Below, one piece after another: positions 17,244 through 25,557 of a stretch of DNA of 64,000 bases. Within the stretch, counting starts at the first letter, position 1. The number at the start of each line of letters is the position of its first letter. The position numbers and the translations under genes are program-made. The DNA comes from Tengunoibacter tsumagoiensis. Its GTDB lineage: Bacteria > Chloroflexota > Ktedonobacteria > Ktedonobacterales > Ktedonobacteraceae. The DNA is taken from positions 2,231,001 through 2,295,000 of the forward strand of contig NZ_BIFR01000001.1 in assembly GCF_003967535.1 (NCBI RefSeq). The letters are read 5' to 3'. The notes beneath the pieces were generated by a model. It saw nothing but the letters and a program-made list of their open reading frames with translations, searched no databases and was not told the DNA's origin.

Positions 17244-17413
17244 GGATGAGCTACCCTCTCAAGGGTGCTTATCTGTAGCGGCTTATCCAAATATATACTT
17301 CTTCTGGCCTGTGGGCGGGACCGTTTTTCATGGAGTGGAGAACCTTTTCGACATGGTCAGAAGATTTTTTTTATCTTTCGTTGTTGTGCTTCCTCTATTC
17401 AAAAGGAGATTGC

Positions 17414-17623
17414 ATGAGCGGACGGATTGCCCATCGACCAAATCATCACTCTCGCCCTTATACTCCTCCCAGCCTGCGTGCTCACCATCGTTTTTTACCT
17501 GCCCATTGGTCTTATCGACGTCAACAGCCTGCCCTGGAGCTCCATGTCCCCGGTTATAGTCTTGCGCTGATCCCTGTTCAACATCGCCTGGCTCACTATA
17601 TTGTTCTATATCAGGCCAGTTAA
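17414..17623 (+). CDS. Possible small basic protein
   Basis: 69 residues, rich in His, Arg and Pro (H-R-P-N-H-H-S-R-P-Y). AAAAGGAG lies 6 nt before the ATG, the main support. No family recognised. A longer open frame lies on the opposite strand here; neither is secure. Confidence 0.3.
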   Translation: MSGRIAHRPNHHSRPYTPPSLRAHHRFLPAHWSYRRQQPALELHVPGYSLALIPVQHRLAHYIVLYQAS

Positions 17624-17713
17624 GAGATTCGCAGGAGCCATTACAGCCATCGTGATGGCGTTTCTCTACAAGATTATTGGCGCCGCCCTCTCTTTCGAGG
17701 GTGACAGAGGTGA

Positions 17714-17759
17714 ATGGCGACGTTCTATGGCCATCATGATGGTTATAGAATGTCGCCAT
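17714..17759. terminator. Nested hairpin, probable terminator
   Basis: ATGGCGAC (17714-17721) and GTCGCCAT (17752-17759), TTCTAT and ATAGAA, and a central self-palindrome CCATCATGATGG (17731-17742) pair along the whole 46 nt, with only G-T wobbles between. A pyrimidine-rich tail follows on the plus strand. Confidence 0.6.
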
Positions 17760-17855
17760 CTTTCTATCCATCTTTCTATCTAGTCCCGAAGCATCATGTC
17801 TCTACAGACAGAGACGAAGATGAAAAGGAGATGTTCGTGTGAAATAGACGATGCC

Positions 17856-18272
17856 TCAATCCTCATGAAAATCTTCATCATCAGCGGCTACGTTAAGCGG
17901 AGGGGTTGGATTGGCGAGCAGGCGTTGGATCAGAGCGGGCATATCGCGGGTAAATTTAGAATTAGCAACCACTTTCTGAGCTCCAGCATCCAGTGCTTTC
18001 TGGCGCGCCTCCAGATCCATATGGGAGCCAAAGGTCAGTACTGGTACTTGTCTGGCTCGTGCCTCACGAATGGCAGCCTCCCAATCTACTCCTTTGGATG
18101 CAATATTGATGATTACTAAGGCTGGTAGTTCGCCAGATGCGACACTGAGAGCCTGTTCAAAGCCAGGGAGGGTGCGCACCGTTGTGACCAGCATATCGTG
18201 GTGACGGAGCGTATCGCGGATCTTCACGGAAAAGAAGAGATCGCGCTCTAACGCTAAAATAGCTGTTGGCAT
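17856..18272 (-). CDS. Receiver-like (pseudo-receiver) protein
   Basis: 138 residues with the CheY-like alternating fold. The phospho-acceptor position is altered: the segment A-L-V-I-I-N-I-A-S has N56 where the aspartate should be, and the N-terminal acidic pair is reduced to E-R-D. A lysine is present near the end (N-S-K-F). It therefore probably does not take phosphate by the usual route and may act by protein contact. No kinase is adjacent. Confidence 0.7.
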   Translation of the reverse strand: MPTAILALERDLFFSVKIRDTLRHHDMLVTTVRTLPGFEQALSVASGELPALVIINIASKGVDWEAAIREARARQVPVLTFGSHMDLEARQKALDAGAQKVVANSKFTRDMPALIQRLLANPTPPLNVAADDEDFHED

Positions 18273-18305
18273 TGTCTGTGCCTTTCAGAGGATTTTAAGG
18301 ACAAA

Positions 18306-18345
18306 GAGAAGCGATCACTCTCGTCGTTATTCGTGATCGCTTCTC
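18306..18345. terminator. Terminator hairpin
   Basis: GAGAAGCGATCAC (18306-18318) and GTGATCGCTTCTC (18333-18345) are a perfect 13-bp stem, immediately 3' of the minus-strand gene that ends at 18349. Confidence 0.75.
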
Positions 18346-18348
18346 AGG

Positions 18349-18891
18349 TTAATCTTCGGTGCTTTCATAGACAGGACGGCGAAAACGATCGCCTAATTCC
18401 TGATTAATGAGCTCTACATTTGTATACAGGTCTGGAGTGAGCACATGATGCGTGCCATTGCAATAGGGCTTATCGCATTTCTTGGCGTGGCTTGTCTCAA
18501 AAATCAGGTTTCCATTCTCAACAGTGATCCAGATATGGCGTCGAGAATAGCCATCTCCCCATTTGAGCAGCATGCCACTATTGTACTCATCAAAGCGTCC
18601 CTGACCATAGAGGAAGTCACGATTAAAGAGGTTCAGGATATCGCGGACATGGCTCACGGCAATGACACGAGCCGTCTCTGGCGACATTTTCGTTGTGGCT
18701 TCCTGGGACAGATCCTCCGCAGGAATGGAGAGCGCACGAGCAGAATGCTGCTCCTCACGAATAAGTTGTTGCACATGTTGCCCCTCAAGCTCGCTCAAAC
18801 CATGGCCTTGCCCAATGATTGGAGCCTTAACTGGCCGTGGTGGGGCAGGTGGTTGTTGTGGCTCTTTATCTGATCGTCGCATCCAGGGCAT
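18349..18891 (-). CDS. Hypothetical protein with CDGSH-like motif
   Basis: 180 residues; the ATG at 18891 follows AAGGAG by 8 nt (a GTG 9 nt upstream overlaps that site). The N-terminus is Pro-rich. Residues 139-148 read C-D-K-P-Y-C-N-G-T-H, matching the second half of the CDGSH Fe-S signature (P-x-C-D-G-S-H) with conservative changes, but the first C-x-C is missing; only C139 and C144 are cysteines. Whether it binds a metal is open. The central part (about 75-130) looks globular with W-I-T-V-E-N-G-N-L. Function unknown. Confidence 0.6.
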   Translation of the reverse strand: MPWMRRSDKEPQQPPAPPRPVKAPIIGQGHGLSELEGQHVQQLIREEQHSARALSIPAEDLSQEATTKMSPETARVIAVSHVRDILNLFNRDFLYGQGRFDEYNSGMLLKWGDGYSRRHIWITVENGNLIFETSHAKKCDKPYCNGTHHVLTPDLYTNVELINQELGDRFRRPVYESTED

Positions 18892-19341
18892 GATAATCAC
18901 TCCTTGTATATCTGAATATATCTGACAGACTACAGATTGTATCTTCTTTGTTCAGTTGAAAGCTGGTGAACACAAAAACAGTACCGCTATCCCTATAGCT
19001 TACACTTTTCTGTAAAGGAGCTACAAGGGGCAAGCTCTGAAAATGCTCCTTGCATCAGGCAGGAGCCTGGCGATTGTAAGCGAAAAAAAGTGCCTTGTAG
19101 TGATGGTATTGCGGAGAAACGTCCGTAATCACATCTTTTATAGTCAGAAAGGGAGAAAGAAATTCAATTTCATGTATGCAGATTAATCGTCTCTCCTTGA
19201 CAAATGTTCGCAAGACCAGCTATACTCAATTATATAAGATGTGTTATCGTTCTCATCTCTATTGCTGTAAGGTTGTTATAGTAGGAACGTATGTTCTAGC
19301 TAAATACTAGAATAGAATAGAGGAACGCAGGACACTGGCCA
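18892..19341. other. Intergenic region with ROK-gene promoter
   Basis: About 450 nt without an ORF. TTGACA (19197-19202), an 18-nt spacer and TATACT (19221-19226) form a good promoter about 115 nt before the ROK start. Confidence 0.7.
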
Positions 19342-20325
19342 ATGAGTATAGACCGGTGTGTGGGGGTGGGTGTTGAGATCGGCAGTGGGAAAACAACAGT
19401 CGCCCTGATTGATCGTCACGGGCGTGTACGCCAGCGGAGTCAAGCAAAGACCTTGCGCGGGCGTCCGGCCATGGCAACCCTTGAACCAGCCCTTCGAGCC
19501 ATCGAAACCCAGCTCTCATGTGCTCGCATGGAGGGTCTGGCTGTATGTGGAATTGGAGTAAGCGTTCCAGGAGCACTGGAGAGCTCAACTCGTCGCCCCC
19601 AGCAGATCTCTCTCCTTCCATCATTGAATGATTTCCCCCTATTTGAGTTATTAGAGAAGCGTTATCGCCTCCCAGTGCAGATTCATGCCGACGTAGATGC
19701 CGCAGTTCTTGGTGAATATCGTTTTGGGGCTGGCCAGGGAGCGCAAAGGCTCCTCTATTTAACCTTAAACGCCGTTATTGGGGCAGCTTTTATTGTCGAT
19801 GGAGAACTTGTCAGCTCCAGGCAACAGCACGTTGGGCATGTCTGCCACCTTCCTCTATCTCCCACGGGTCCACGTTGTAGCTGTGGTAAGCGAGGGTGTA
19901 TTAATACTCTCCTCTCACTTGATGCCATTCAGAAAATGTTTAAGCGTGCCCTTAACCGTGGTGAAGAGACGAGCCTGCTTCAGCGTATGCTCAATAATGA
20001 ATGTTTTAGTCCGCAATTGTTAGCAGAGGAAGCCAGGCGTGGTGATGGAGTCGCCTTACAAGTGTTTCTGGAGATAGGGCGCTGGCTGAGCGCAGCGGTG
20101 ACCAGGTATAGCACCTTATATGAACCAGACGTGCTGGTTTTAGGTGGAGGGATGCAGCATATTGATCCATGTCTCATCGCACTACAGCCTCTTGAGCCAG
20201 TGGGAGCTGTGTCTGCTGGTGCTACTTCTGTCTTATCGCCCGTGAGAGAGCGGCTCAAGGTGATGTCCTCTCATTTAGGGAGTGATGTCGCTCTTATTGG
20301 TGCGGTGACACCATTGTTCTACTAA
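19342..20325 (+). CDS. ROK-family protein (sugar kinase-like)
   Basis: 327 residues with the ASKHA/ROK fold: G-V-G-V-E-I-G-S-G-K-T at the start (phosphate-1 loop), A-D-V-D-A-A-V-L-G-E near 117-126, and the ROK zinc motif C-S-C-G-K-R-G-C-I near 177-185. The last zinc-motif position is Asn rather than the common Glu. No HTH is present, so it is a kinase-type rather than a NagC-type regulator. It probably phosphorylates a hexose or N-acetylhexosamine; catalytic competence is uncertain because A-D-V-D replaces the usual N-D-A-N. Confidence 0.78.
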   Translation: MSIDRCVGVGVEIGSGKTTVALIDRHGRVRQRSQAKTLRGRPAMATLEPALRAIETQLSCARMEGLAVCGIGVSVPGALESSTRRPQQISLLPSLNDFPLFELLEKRYRLPVQIHADVDAAVLGEYRFGAGQGAQRLLYLTLNAVIGAAFIVDGELVSSRQQHVGHVCHLPLSPTGPRCSCGKRGCINTLLSLDAIQKMFKRALNRGEETSLLQRMLNNECFSPQLLAEEARRGDGVALQVFLEIGRWLSAAVTRYSTLYEPDVLVLGGGMQHIDPCLIALQPLEPVGAVSAGATSVLSPVRERLKVMSSHLGSDVALIGAVTPLFY

Positions 20326-20361
20326 TTGAAGAGTTGAGCAGCTGAGCGGTATAATAAATAT
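20326..20361 (+). promoter_or_regulatory. Promoter of the response regulator, leaderless
   Basis: TTGAAG (20326-20331), an 18-nt spacer and TATAAT (20350-20355), then 6 nt and the ATG at 20362. Transcription should start at or next to the start codon. No Shine-Dalgarno is visible. Confidence 0.7.
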
Positions 20362-21141
20362 ATGATAACTATGCCAATTCCTGTGATTGTAGTTGATGAT
20401 ACGCCAGTAAAAAGACGGGGTGTTTGTGAATTTATTGAGGAGACACCCTCTCTCCGTTTGCATGCCCAGGCTGGTGATAGCACAACTGCTCTGCGATTAA
20501 TCGAAGCGTTAAGCGCCAGTCAAAGTGGGAATACGGCTCTGGCAGGGTGGCTGGTCTTCTCTGATCTACGTCTGGGGAATAGCAATGGGGTCGAGCTGGG
20601 GCGTGCAATGTTAGAGATTGCGCCAGGATTGCGGGTCGTCATTTACACGCAAGATCCTAGCTGGACGCTTGCTGCGGAAGTATTTCGGCACGAATATACT
20701 CGTCGAGGCACACCACGGGCGAGTAACCGTCGGACTGGGCATTCAAGCGGCCTGCATGGTTATGCGCTATTCAATAATATGGACCCCGATTACATCAACA
20801 ATATTGCGACGTCTGTGGTGATGCGCAATGAATCTTTTATTGACCCTGAAGTTTTAAACTATCTACTGAAGCGTTTACGGGGGCAGCGACTGACTCCCAG
20901 ACAAGAAGAGTGTGCCTCTTTGATCGCTATTGGTTTAAGCAATGACGATATTGCGCTGAGAATGGGGTTTTTAAGTACGAGCGGTAAGCCTAACATCGGC
21001 CCTGTTGAGAATCTTGTGAGCGAGCTGTATACATTCTTTGTGATTGAGGGAGCCCCGAGTGATCCAGGGCGGCGTGTTCTACTGGCTCATGCCTATGAGG
21101 CTTATGCGGGTCTGCGGCAGGATCCAACGCTTCAGACTTGA
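20362..21141 (+). CDS. Response regulator, receiver plus LuxR-like C-terminus
   Basis: 259 residues. The receiver domain has V-V-D-D (10-13) and phospho-acceptor D68 in V-F-S-D-L-R-L. The C-terminal part has L-T-P-R-Q-E-E-C-A-S-L-I-A-I-G-L-S, matching the start of a LuxR/GerE helix-turn-helix, but a loop follows and the second helix is atypical. Convergent with, and only 16 nt from, a histidine kinase gene, its likely partner. Start by ATG at 20362, probably leaderless. Confidence 0.75.
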   Translation: MITMPIPVIVVDDTPVKRRGVCEFIEETPSLRLHAQAGDSTTALRLIEALSASQSGNTALAGWLVFSDLRLGNSNGVELGRAMLEIAPGLRVVIYTQDPSWTLAAEVFRHEYTRRGTPRASNRRTGHSSGLHGYALFNNMDPDYINNIATSVVMRNESFIDPEVLNYLLKRLRGQRLTPRQEECASLIAIGLSNDDIALRMGFLSTSGKPNIGPVENLVSELYTFFVIEGAPSDPGRRVLLAHAYEAYAGLRQDPTLQT

Positions 21142-21157
21142 GGGCATATGATCTCAA

Positions 21158-23137
21158 CTACTTCTGCACATGAGGTGGCAATGGGATTCTGAGGGTAACG
21201 GTTGTCCCATGCTCTGGTTCAGGGCGAGGATGTGAGGAGATGATCAGCTCTCCCCCAGCCTCACGTGCTTTCAATTGTGCCTTGAAAAGAGTCGTTTTTT
21301 CTGGTGAAACAGCCTCTGGAGAGAAGCCTTTGCCTGTATCGCGAATCTCAACCTCTAGAACATTATGCGCGTAACTTGTAGAGACTGTAGCAAAGTCGCA
21401 GCCAGCGTGATTGTAAATATTGAGCAGGGATTGAGTGATCGTATAGGAGATTGCCTCTGCTATCTGCATACCTTCAACGCTCTGTTCCAGGTCCGGACTT
21501 AGCACATCGAGGGACCAGAGATCGGTTTGTATTTTCAGAGGAGATTCTGGATGGAGTGCAGGAAGATCCTCCTGAATAAGCTTATCCAGGTGAAACTTAA
21601 GCCCCATACTGCGTCGCTGATAGACATCCTCCACAAGAAGTTGGAGTCCACGGAGATCTCCTTCTAACTCCTCGCTGATATGCCGAATAGTGCCAAGAGC
21701 CTTAATAATGGGCGTCATAGTGGTCTGTTTGCTGGGATCGCGTTCGGCCTCCAATGCTAATTTATGTTGCCAGTAGCCCAGCAGAGAGCGAATACGCAGA
21801 GCCTGTTGTTTTGGCTGATCATGGATGCGTTGCGATAGAAGTGAGCGGAGATGGGTATCGGCATGGAGGAGCAACGACGTCGCCTGACTGAGCTCTTTAT
21901 TGGTATTCAGCAGCTCTTCAGCCGTACGTTGTTGCTCTAATAGTGCCTGTTCACGTTGTTCGAGCGTGAGATGGAGCTGTTCCATCAGGCGTAATGAGCG
22001 GATCGCATAGAGAAGGATAAGTGGATAGACGGTTGCCAGAATATAGAAGATTGGGAGCGGCAGCAGTGTCTGACCCGTCAATAAAATGGGTAAGACGCCC
22101 AGGCAGAAACCGAGGCCGACCCCTCCAATCCAGAGCGTCAGGAGATCCCCCAGGCGATGGCGGATATGATCTGGAATCGGGTGAACGGCTGTAGAGCGTC
22201 GCCATGGCGAATTGTGAAAGAGGATCCGCAGGAGAGAGCGAGCGCCAATAGTCAGACTGATCAGACCACCAAGAGCCCCATAGCCCAGACTGATAATAAT
22301 GTTTGGGCGCATGGGAACATGGCCAAGCAACAATAGTGAGAGCCATTCATACAGAAACAGGGCAATCAAAGGGAGATACGGAAGACCATCCAGAGCTATA
22401 TGCGGTGTACGCACCTGCCCGAGCGCCTCAGGCCGATAGGTAAGGCTCAGGTGAATAAAGGTTGAGCCGAGGAGCGCAAAGGCGGGAATCCAGAGGAGTT
22501 GAATCACGAGATCGGGCGTGTTCGCTTGCTGAATATTGCCCCAGTGGCTATAGAGAAGAAGGAGCATAGCCGGAGGCAACAGCGTAATTCCTTCCACCGC
22601 ACCGGACCATTCGGTTGAAGTCATCAGGAGAAAAGCGCCCACTACCAGCCAGCTTAGACCGGCCAGAAACGTCAGGCCATATGTCTGCCACCACATGTCC
22701 GCTGTAAAGATGACTGCAGGGCGAATAATGATCATAGATCGTCCATTGTCCGAGGTAGCTGTATATGTAATAAGCTCCTGTGGTTTTCCATGTGCATATG
22801 CTCGTTGGATACCCTCCCGGCCAGGGATACGATTAACGGCCACGATATGGGTCGTATTGGTCAACGATTGGGCAGAGAGAGCAAAAGGGGGGAGCTGGGG
22901 AGGAGTCGAAATAATGACAATCTCACCATTTGTATCAGGGTCTAGCACCCAGGTAAAGCCACCAAAGAGAGAGCCAACTTCAGATAGCAAGCGCAGATGC
23001 CCCAATCCACTGATGCAGATTAGGAGAAGGGTCACTACAAGATAGCCAGCCATAAAAGGTGGGCGCATGCGCTGCCACCAGGCTTCAGTCGTTTGTTTCG
23101 TCAAAAGAGATCCAGTAGGCACACACCAGTCTAACAT
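21158..23137 (-). CDS. Multi-pass sensor histidine kinase
   Basis: 659 residues. The N-terminal part has about eight membrane helices with a large external loop (about 50-160) between the first two. Then comes a coiled-coil linker (Q-R-E-Q-A-L-L-E-Q-Q), a HisKA_3-like phosphorylation helix with the likely acceptor H in Q-R-I-H-D-Q-P-K-Q, and an HATPase with the N-box L-N-I-Y-N-H-A-G and G1 box D-T-G-K-G-F. It probably phosphorylates the convergent regulator at 20362. Signal unknown. Confidence 0.82.
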   Translation of the reverse strand: MLDWCVPTGSLLTKQTTEAWWQRMRPPFMAGYLVVTLLLICISGLGHLRLLSEVGSLFGGFTWVLDPDTNGEIVIISTPPQLPPFALSAQSLTNTTHIVAVNRIPGREGIQRAYAHGKPQELITYTATSDNGRSMIIIRPAVIFTADMWWQTYGLTFLAGLSWLVVGAFLLMTSTEWSGAVEGITLLPPAMLLLLYSHWGNIQQANTPDLVIQLLWIPAFALLGSTFIHLSLTYRPEALGQVRTPHIALDGLPYLPLIALFLYEWLSLLLLGHVPMRPNIIISLGYGALGGLISLTIGARSLLRILFHNSPWRRSTAVHPIPDHIRHRLGDLLTLWIGGVGLGFCLGVLPILLTGQTLLPLPIFYILATVYPLILLYAIRSLRLMEQLHLTLEQREQALLEQQRTAEELLNTNKELSQATSLLLHADTHLRSLLSQRIHDQPKQQALRIRSLLGYWQHKLALEAERDPSKQTTMTPIIKALGTIRHISEELEGDLRGLQLLVEDVYQRRSMGLKFHLDKLIQEDLPALHPESPLKIQTDLWSLDVLSPDLEQSVEGMQIAEAISYTITQSLLNIYNHAGCDFATVSTSYAHNVLEVEIRDTGKGFSPEAVSPEKTTLFKAQLKAREAGGELIISSHPRPEPEHGTTVTLRIPLPPHVQK

Positions 23138-23211
23138 TTTTCATCCTCCTCTGGCAAGAATAGCCGACCTGTTATAGAGGATAGTCCTCCTGAATAAGAG
23201 AGGCGAGCACC

Positions 23212-23240
23212 TTGAAAAGGAGGAAGTGCCGTGGTATAGT
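23212..23240 (+). promoter_or_regulatory. Promoter of the ArsR-CDF operon
   Basis: TTGAAA (23212-23217), a 17-nt spacer and TATAGT (23235-23240), 55 nt before the ArsR start. Confidence 0.65.
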
Positions 23241-23294
23241 AATAGGAAATAGTTGCATGTGTGTGCAGGTATACAGGAAAGGGAAAGACATCCT

Positions 23295-23726
23295 ATGGCT
23301 ACACAGATGGAAGAGATTGTCGTAGTGCAGCAGGAAGTATGTGCCGAGCGCGTCGTCCATATTGAACATATGCAAGCAGTGCGCCGATCATTGCTTCCCG
23401 CTCAGGATGTGGAGCGTATAGCCGCGTTGTTCTCTGTCCTCAGTGATCCCACACGTTTGCAAGTTGTTCATGCCTTATTGAATGCCCCTGAAGGAGAGCT
23501 CTGTGTCTGTGATCTGGCTACTGGATTGGGGCGAGACGACACTACCATCTCTCACCAACTTCGGGTATTACGGAACCAGCATATTGTGACAATGCGCAAA
23601 GCTGGCCGTATTGTCTATTATCGGCTGGTTGATGAGCATATTCGCCAACTGCTTAAGATGAGCATTGAACATACATGTGAGGGCTCAGCAACGTGTTTTA
23701 AACAGGAAGTCGAGGTGTCAGCGTGA
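23295..23726 (+). CDS. ArsR/SmtB-family metal-sensing repressor
   Basis: 143 residues. The HTH contains the metal motif E-L-C-V-C-D-L-A, as in CadC/ArsR-type sensors; extra cysteines lie at the N-terminus (E-V-C-A-E) and C-terminus (H-T-C-E-G-S-A-T-C). D-x-H pairs suitable for zinc are also in the last helix (D-E-H-I-R-Q). It overlaps the downstream CDF exporter by 4 nt (GTGA), so it most likely senses Zn, Cd or Co and represses the exporter. Confidence 0.9.
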   Translation: MATQMEEIVVVQQEVCAERVVHIEHMQAVRRSLLPAQDVERIAALFSVLSDPTRLQVVHALLNAPEGELCVCDLATGLGRDDTTISHQLRVLRNQHIVTMRKAGRIVYYRLVDEHIRQLLKMSIEHTCEGSATCFKQEVEVSA

Positions 23727-24718
23727 CCCATACACATGCTGGACATTCCCATCACGATCATACATCGGGGATGGCAAAGAAAAGTCTGCGTCTGGCCTTC
23801 TTCTTGACGATGATTATTCTGCTGGCTGGATGTATTGGTGGTTTTTTTGCCCACTCACTGGCCTTGCTTTCTGATGCCAGTCATACATTGACCGATCTTT
23901 TCGCGCTAGGACTGGCCTGGTTTGCCGCTGTTCAGGCGGAGCGGCCATCCAACGAAGGAAAAACATTCGGTTATCATCGCGTTGGTATTCTTGCAGCCCT
24001 ATTAAACGCCTTTTCGCTGATCGTTATTGCGCTCTTTATCATCTGGGAAGCTATTCAGCGTTTTCAGCATCCTGAGCCAGTCAATCCATTCATTATGTTT
24101 GGTTCTGCTCTCGTCGCGATCGTAATCAATCTCTTTATTGGTTTTGGGCTACGCAAAGAGAACCATAATCTGAATGTTCGCGCTGCTAGCCTGCATGTCT
24201 TTGGGGACGTTGCTGCCTCTGTAGGGGTTATCGTTGCAGGCGGACTTATAGTGTTGACTGGCTGGAGTATCATTGACCCCATTCTTTCTGTCGCAATTGC
24301 TTTAGTCGTCGCCTTCGGAGCCTGGCATATTCTGCGTGAAACAATTGATATTCTCCTGGAAGCGACTCCTCGTGGCATCTCACTGACCGATTTAGTGGCC
24401 GACATGAAAGCCGTGGAAGGAGTTGAAGATGTCCATGATCTTCACGTCTGGAGTATTACTAGTGGCATGCCAGCTCTTTCCAGCCATGTTCAGATAGCTA
24501 ACCTTCCCTTTAGTGCAAGTTCCTCAATTTTGAATGCATTAAGAAGCATGTTAACTGAGAAATATCATATTCACCATGCCACCATTCAGTTTGAGTGCCC
24601 CTCAGAAGGACCTTGCTGTACGGTTGAAAGCCTCTATTGTAGCTTTAAAGGTAGCGTACAGGCAAAACATGTGCATGTTTGTGATGAAGAGCATGAGCAT
24701 GCCAGCCAGGTCATTTAA
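23723..24718 (+). CDS. Cation diffusion facilitator, zinc-type exporter
   Basis: 331 residues, GTG start overlapping the repressor stop. The His-rich N-terminus (H-A-G-H-S-H-H-D-H) precedes six membrane helices. Helix 2 has D-A-S-H-T-L-T-D and helix 5 H-V-F-G-D, giving the H-x3-D pairs typical of the Zn/Cd-selective CzcD/ZitB group. The cytoplasmic C-terminal domain has D-V-H-D-L-H-V-W and ends in a further Cys/His-rich tail (C-P-S-E-G-P-C-C, then H-V-H-V-C-D-E-E-H-E-H). It exchanges zinc for protons across the inner membrane. Confidence 0.92.
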   Translation: MTHTHAGHSHHDHTSGMAKKSLRLAFFLTMIILLAGCIGGFFAHSLALLSDASHTLTDLFALGLAWFAAVQAERPSNEGKTFGYHRVGILAALLNAFSLIVIALFIIWEAIQRFQHPEPVNPFIMFGSALVAIVINLFIGFGLRKENHNLNVRAASLHVFGDVAASVGVIVAGGLIVLTGWSIIDPILSVAIALVVAFGAWHILRETIDILLEATPRGISLTDLVADMKAVEGVEDVHDLHVWSITSGMPALSSHVQIANLPFSASSSILNALRSMLTEKYHIHHATIQFECPSEGPCCTVESLYCSFKGSVQAKHVHVCDEEHEHASQVI

Positions 24719-24759
24719 ATGGTGAAGGTGCGTATGAAGGCATATTGTGTCATCTTTAC

Positions 24760-24788
24760 TTGACTTTGCTAAAAGTGTCCCTTAGAAT
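24760..24788 (+). promoter_or_regulatory. Promoter of the TetR gene
   Basis: TTGACT (24760-24765), a 17-nt spacer and TAGAAT (24783-24788), 48 nt before the start. Confidence 0.65.
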
Positions 24789-24836
24789 AGTCTGGCTACC
24801 ACAAACATCAGGAAAGAGCGTTATATAGGAGGAGCG

Positions 24837-25463
24837 ATGGCAACGACGCATCTTCAGCAGACTCTCAAGGAGAAGCAGCGTCAGCAGCGTGAAGACCTTA
24901 TTTTAAAGGTTGCTGAAGAGGTCTTGCTGGAAAAAGGATATTATGAGACATCGATGGAAGAGATTGCAACACGGGTTGGGATAGCAAAAGGAACCGTCTA
25001 CCTGCACTTTCCCAGCAAAGAAGATCTGGTGATCGCCATTTTTGCCCGCGATATGCAGACCTTTTTGCAAGGGTTTGATACCGCAATTGCTTCCCAGACC
25101 AGCGCCAGCGAGAAACTAACAGCATTGCTCTCTTTTGCCTACACTGGTATCTTTAGTAATCGCACACAACTCTTATCATCTATCTTAAATAGCGTTGATA
25201 TGCGCCGTATTTTTGCTGAAAAAGGCGAATGCTTGCGTTCGATCTGGCAGGCCCTGGCGGAGAAAATTAGCGTCATTCTCGAAGAGGGCAAAGCTTCTGG
25301 TGAATTCGATGCAAGTATTCCCACAGGGATTATGGTCAGCTCCTTTGTCAGCCTCCTCTCTCCTCAGAAATTTGAGCGCTTGATTACTGTAGAACAGCTA
25401 CCTCCAGATGTTCTTGTGTATTATATTAGCCGTATATTTTTCAAAGGCATTGTCATCAAGTAA
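24837..25463 (+). CDS. TetR-family transcriptional regulator
   Basis: 208 residues. The N-terminal HTH has E-E-I-A-T-R-V-G-I-A-K-G-T-V-Y-L-H-F in order, followed by F-P-S-K-E-D-L. The ligand domain (about 70-205) has the usual helical pattern. GGAGGAG lies just before the start. It stands alone between the CDF gene and a convergent regulator, so the target is not clear; it probably controls itself and possibly a distant efflux system. Confidence 0.88.
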   Translation: MATTHLQQTLKEKQRQQREDLILKVAEEVLLEKGYYETSMEEIATRVGIAKGTVYLHFPSKEDLVIAIFARDMQTFLQGFDTAIASQTSASEKLTALLSFAYTGIFSNRTQLLSSILNSVDMRRIFAEKGECLRSIWQALAEKISVILEEGKASGEFDASIPTGIMVSSFVSLLSPQKFERLITVEQLPPDVLVYYISRIFFKGIVIK

Positions 25464-25478
25464 GGCCGCGTCACGGTG

Positions 25479-25547
25479 TGCCACATTGTGGAGATAACTA
25501 TCATCCAGGTGCGTTCGCATAATGATAGTTACCAACACAATGTGGCA
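25479..25547. terminator. Long inverted repeat, bidirectional terminator
   Basis: TGCCACATTGTG (25479-25490) pairs with CACAATGTGGCA (25536-25547), and TAACTATCAT with ATGATAGTTA inside it. It lies between two convergent genes. Confidence 0.75.
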
Positions 25548-25557
25548 TAGTTGAGCA

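Noticed and set aside
17328..17771. 147-codon open frame on the minus strand
   Set aside because: No ribosome site, unusual composition, and it runs through the nested hairpin; not supported as a gene.
19000..19140. Small RNA before the ROK gene
   Set aside because: Some local pairing, but no promoter-terminator pair of its own; not distinguishable from a plain leader or spacer.
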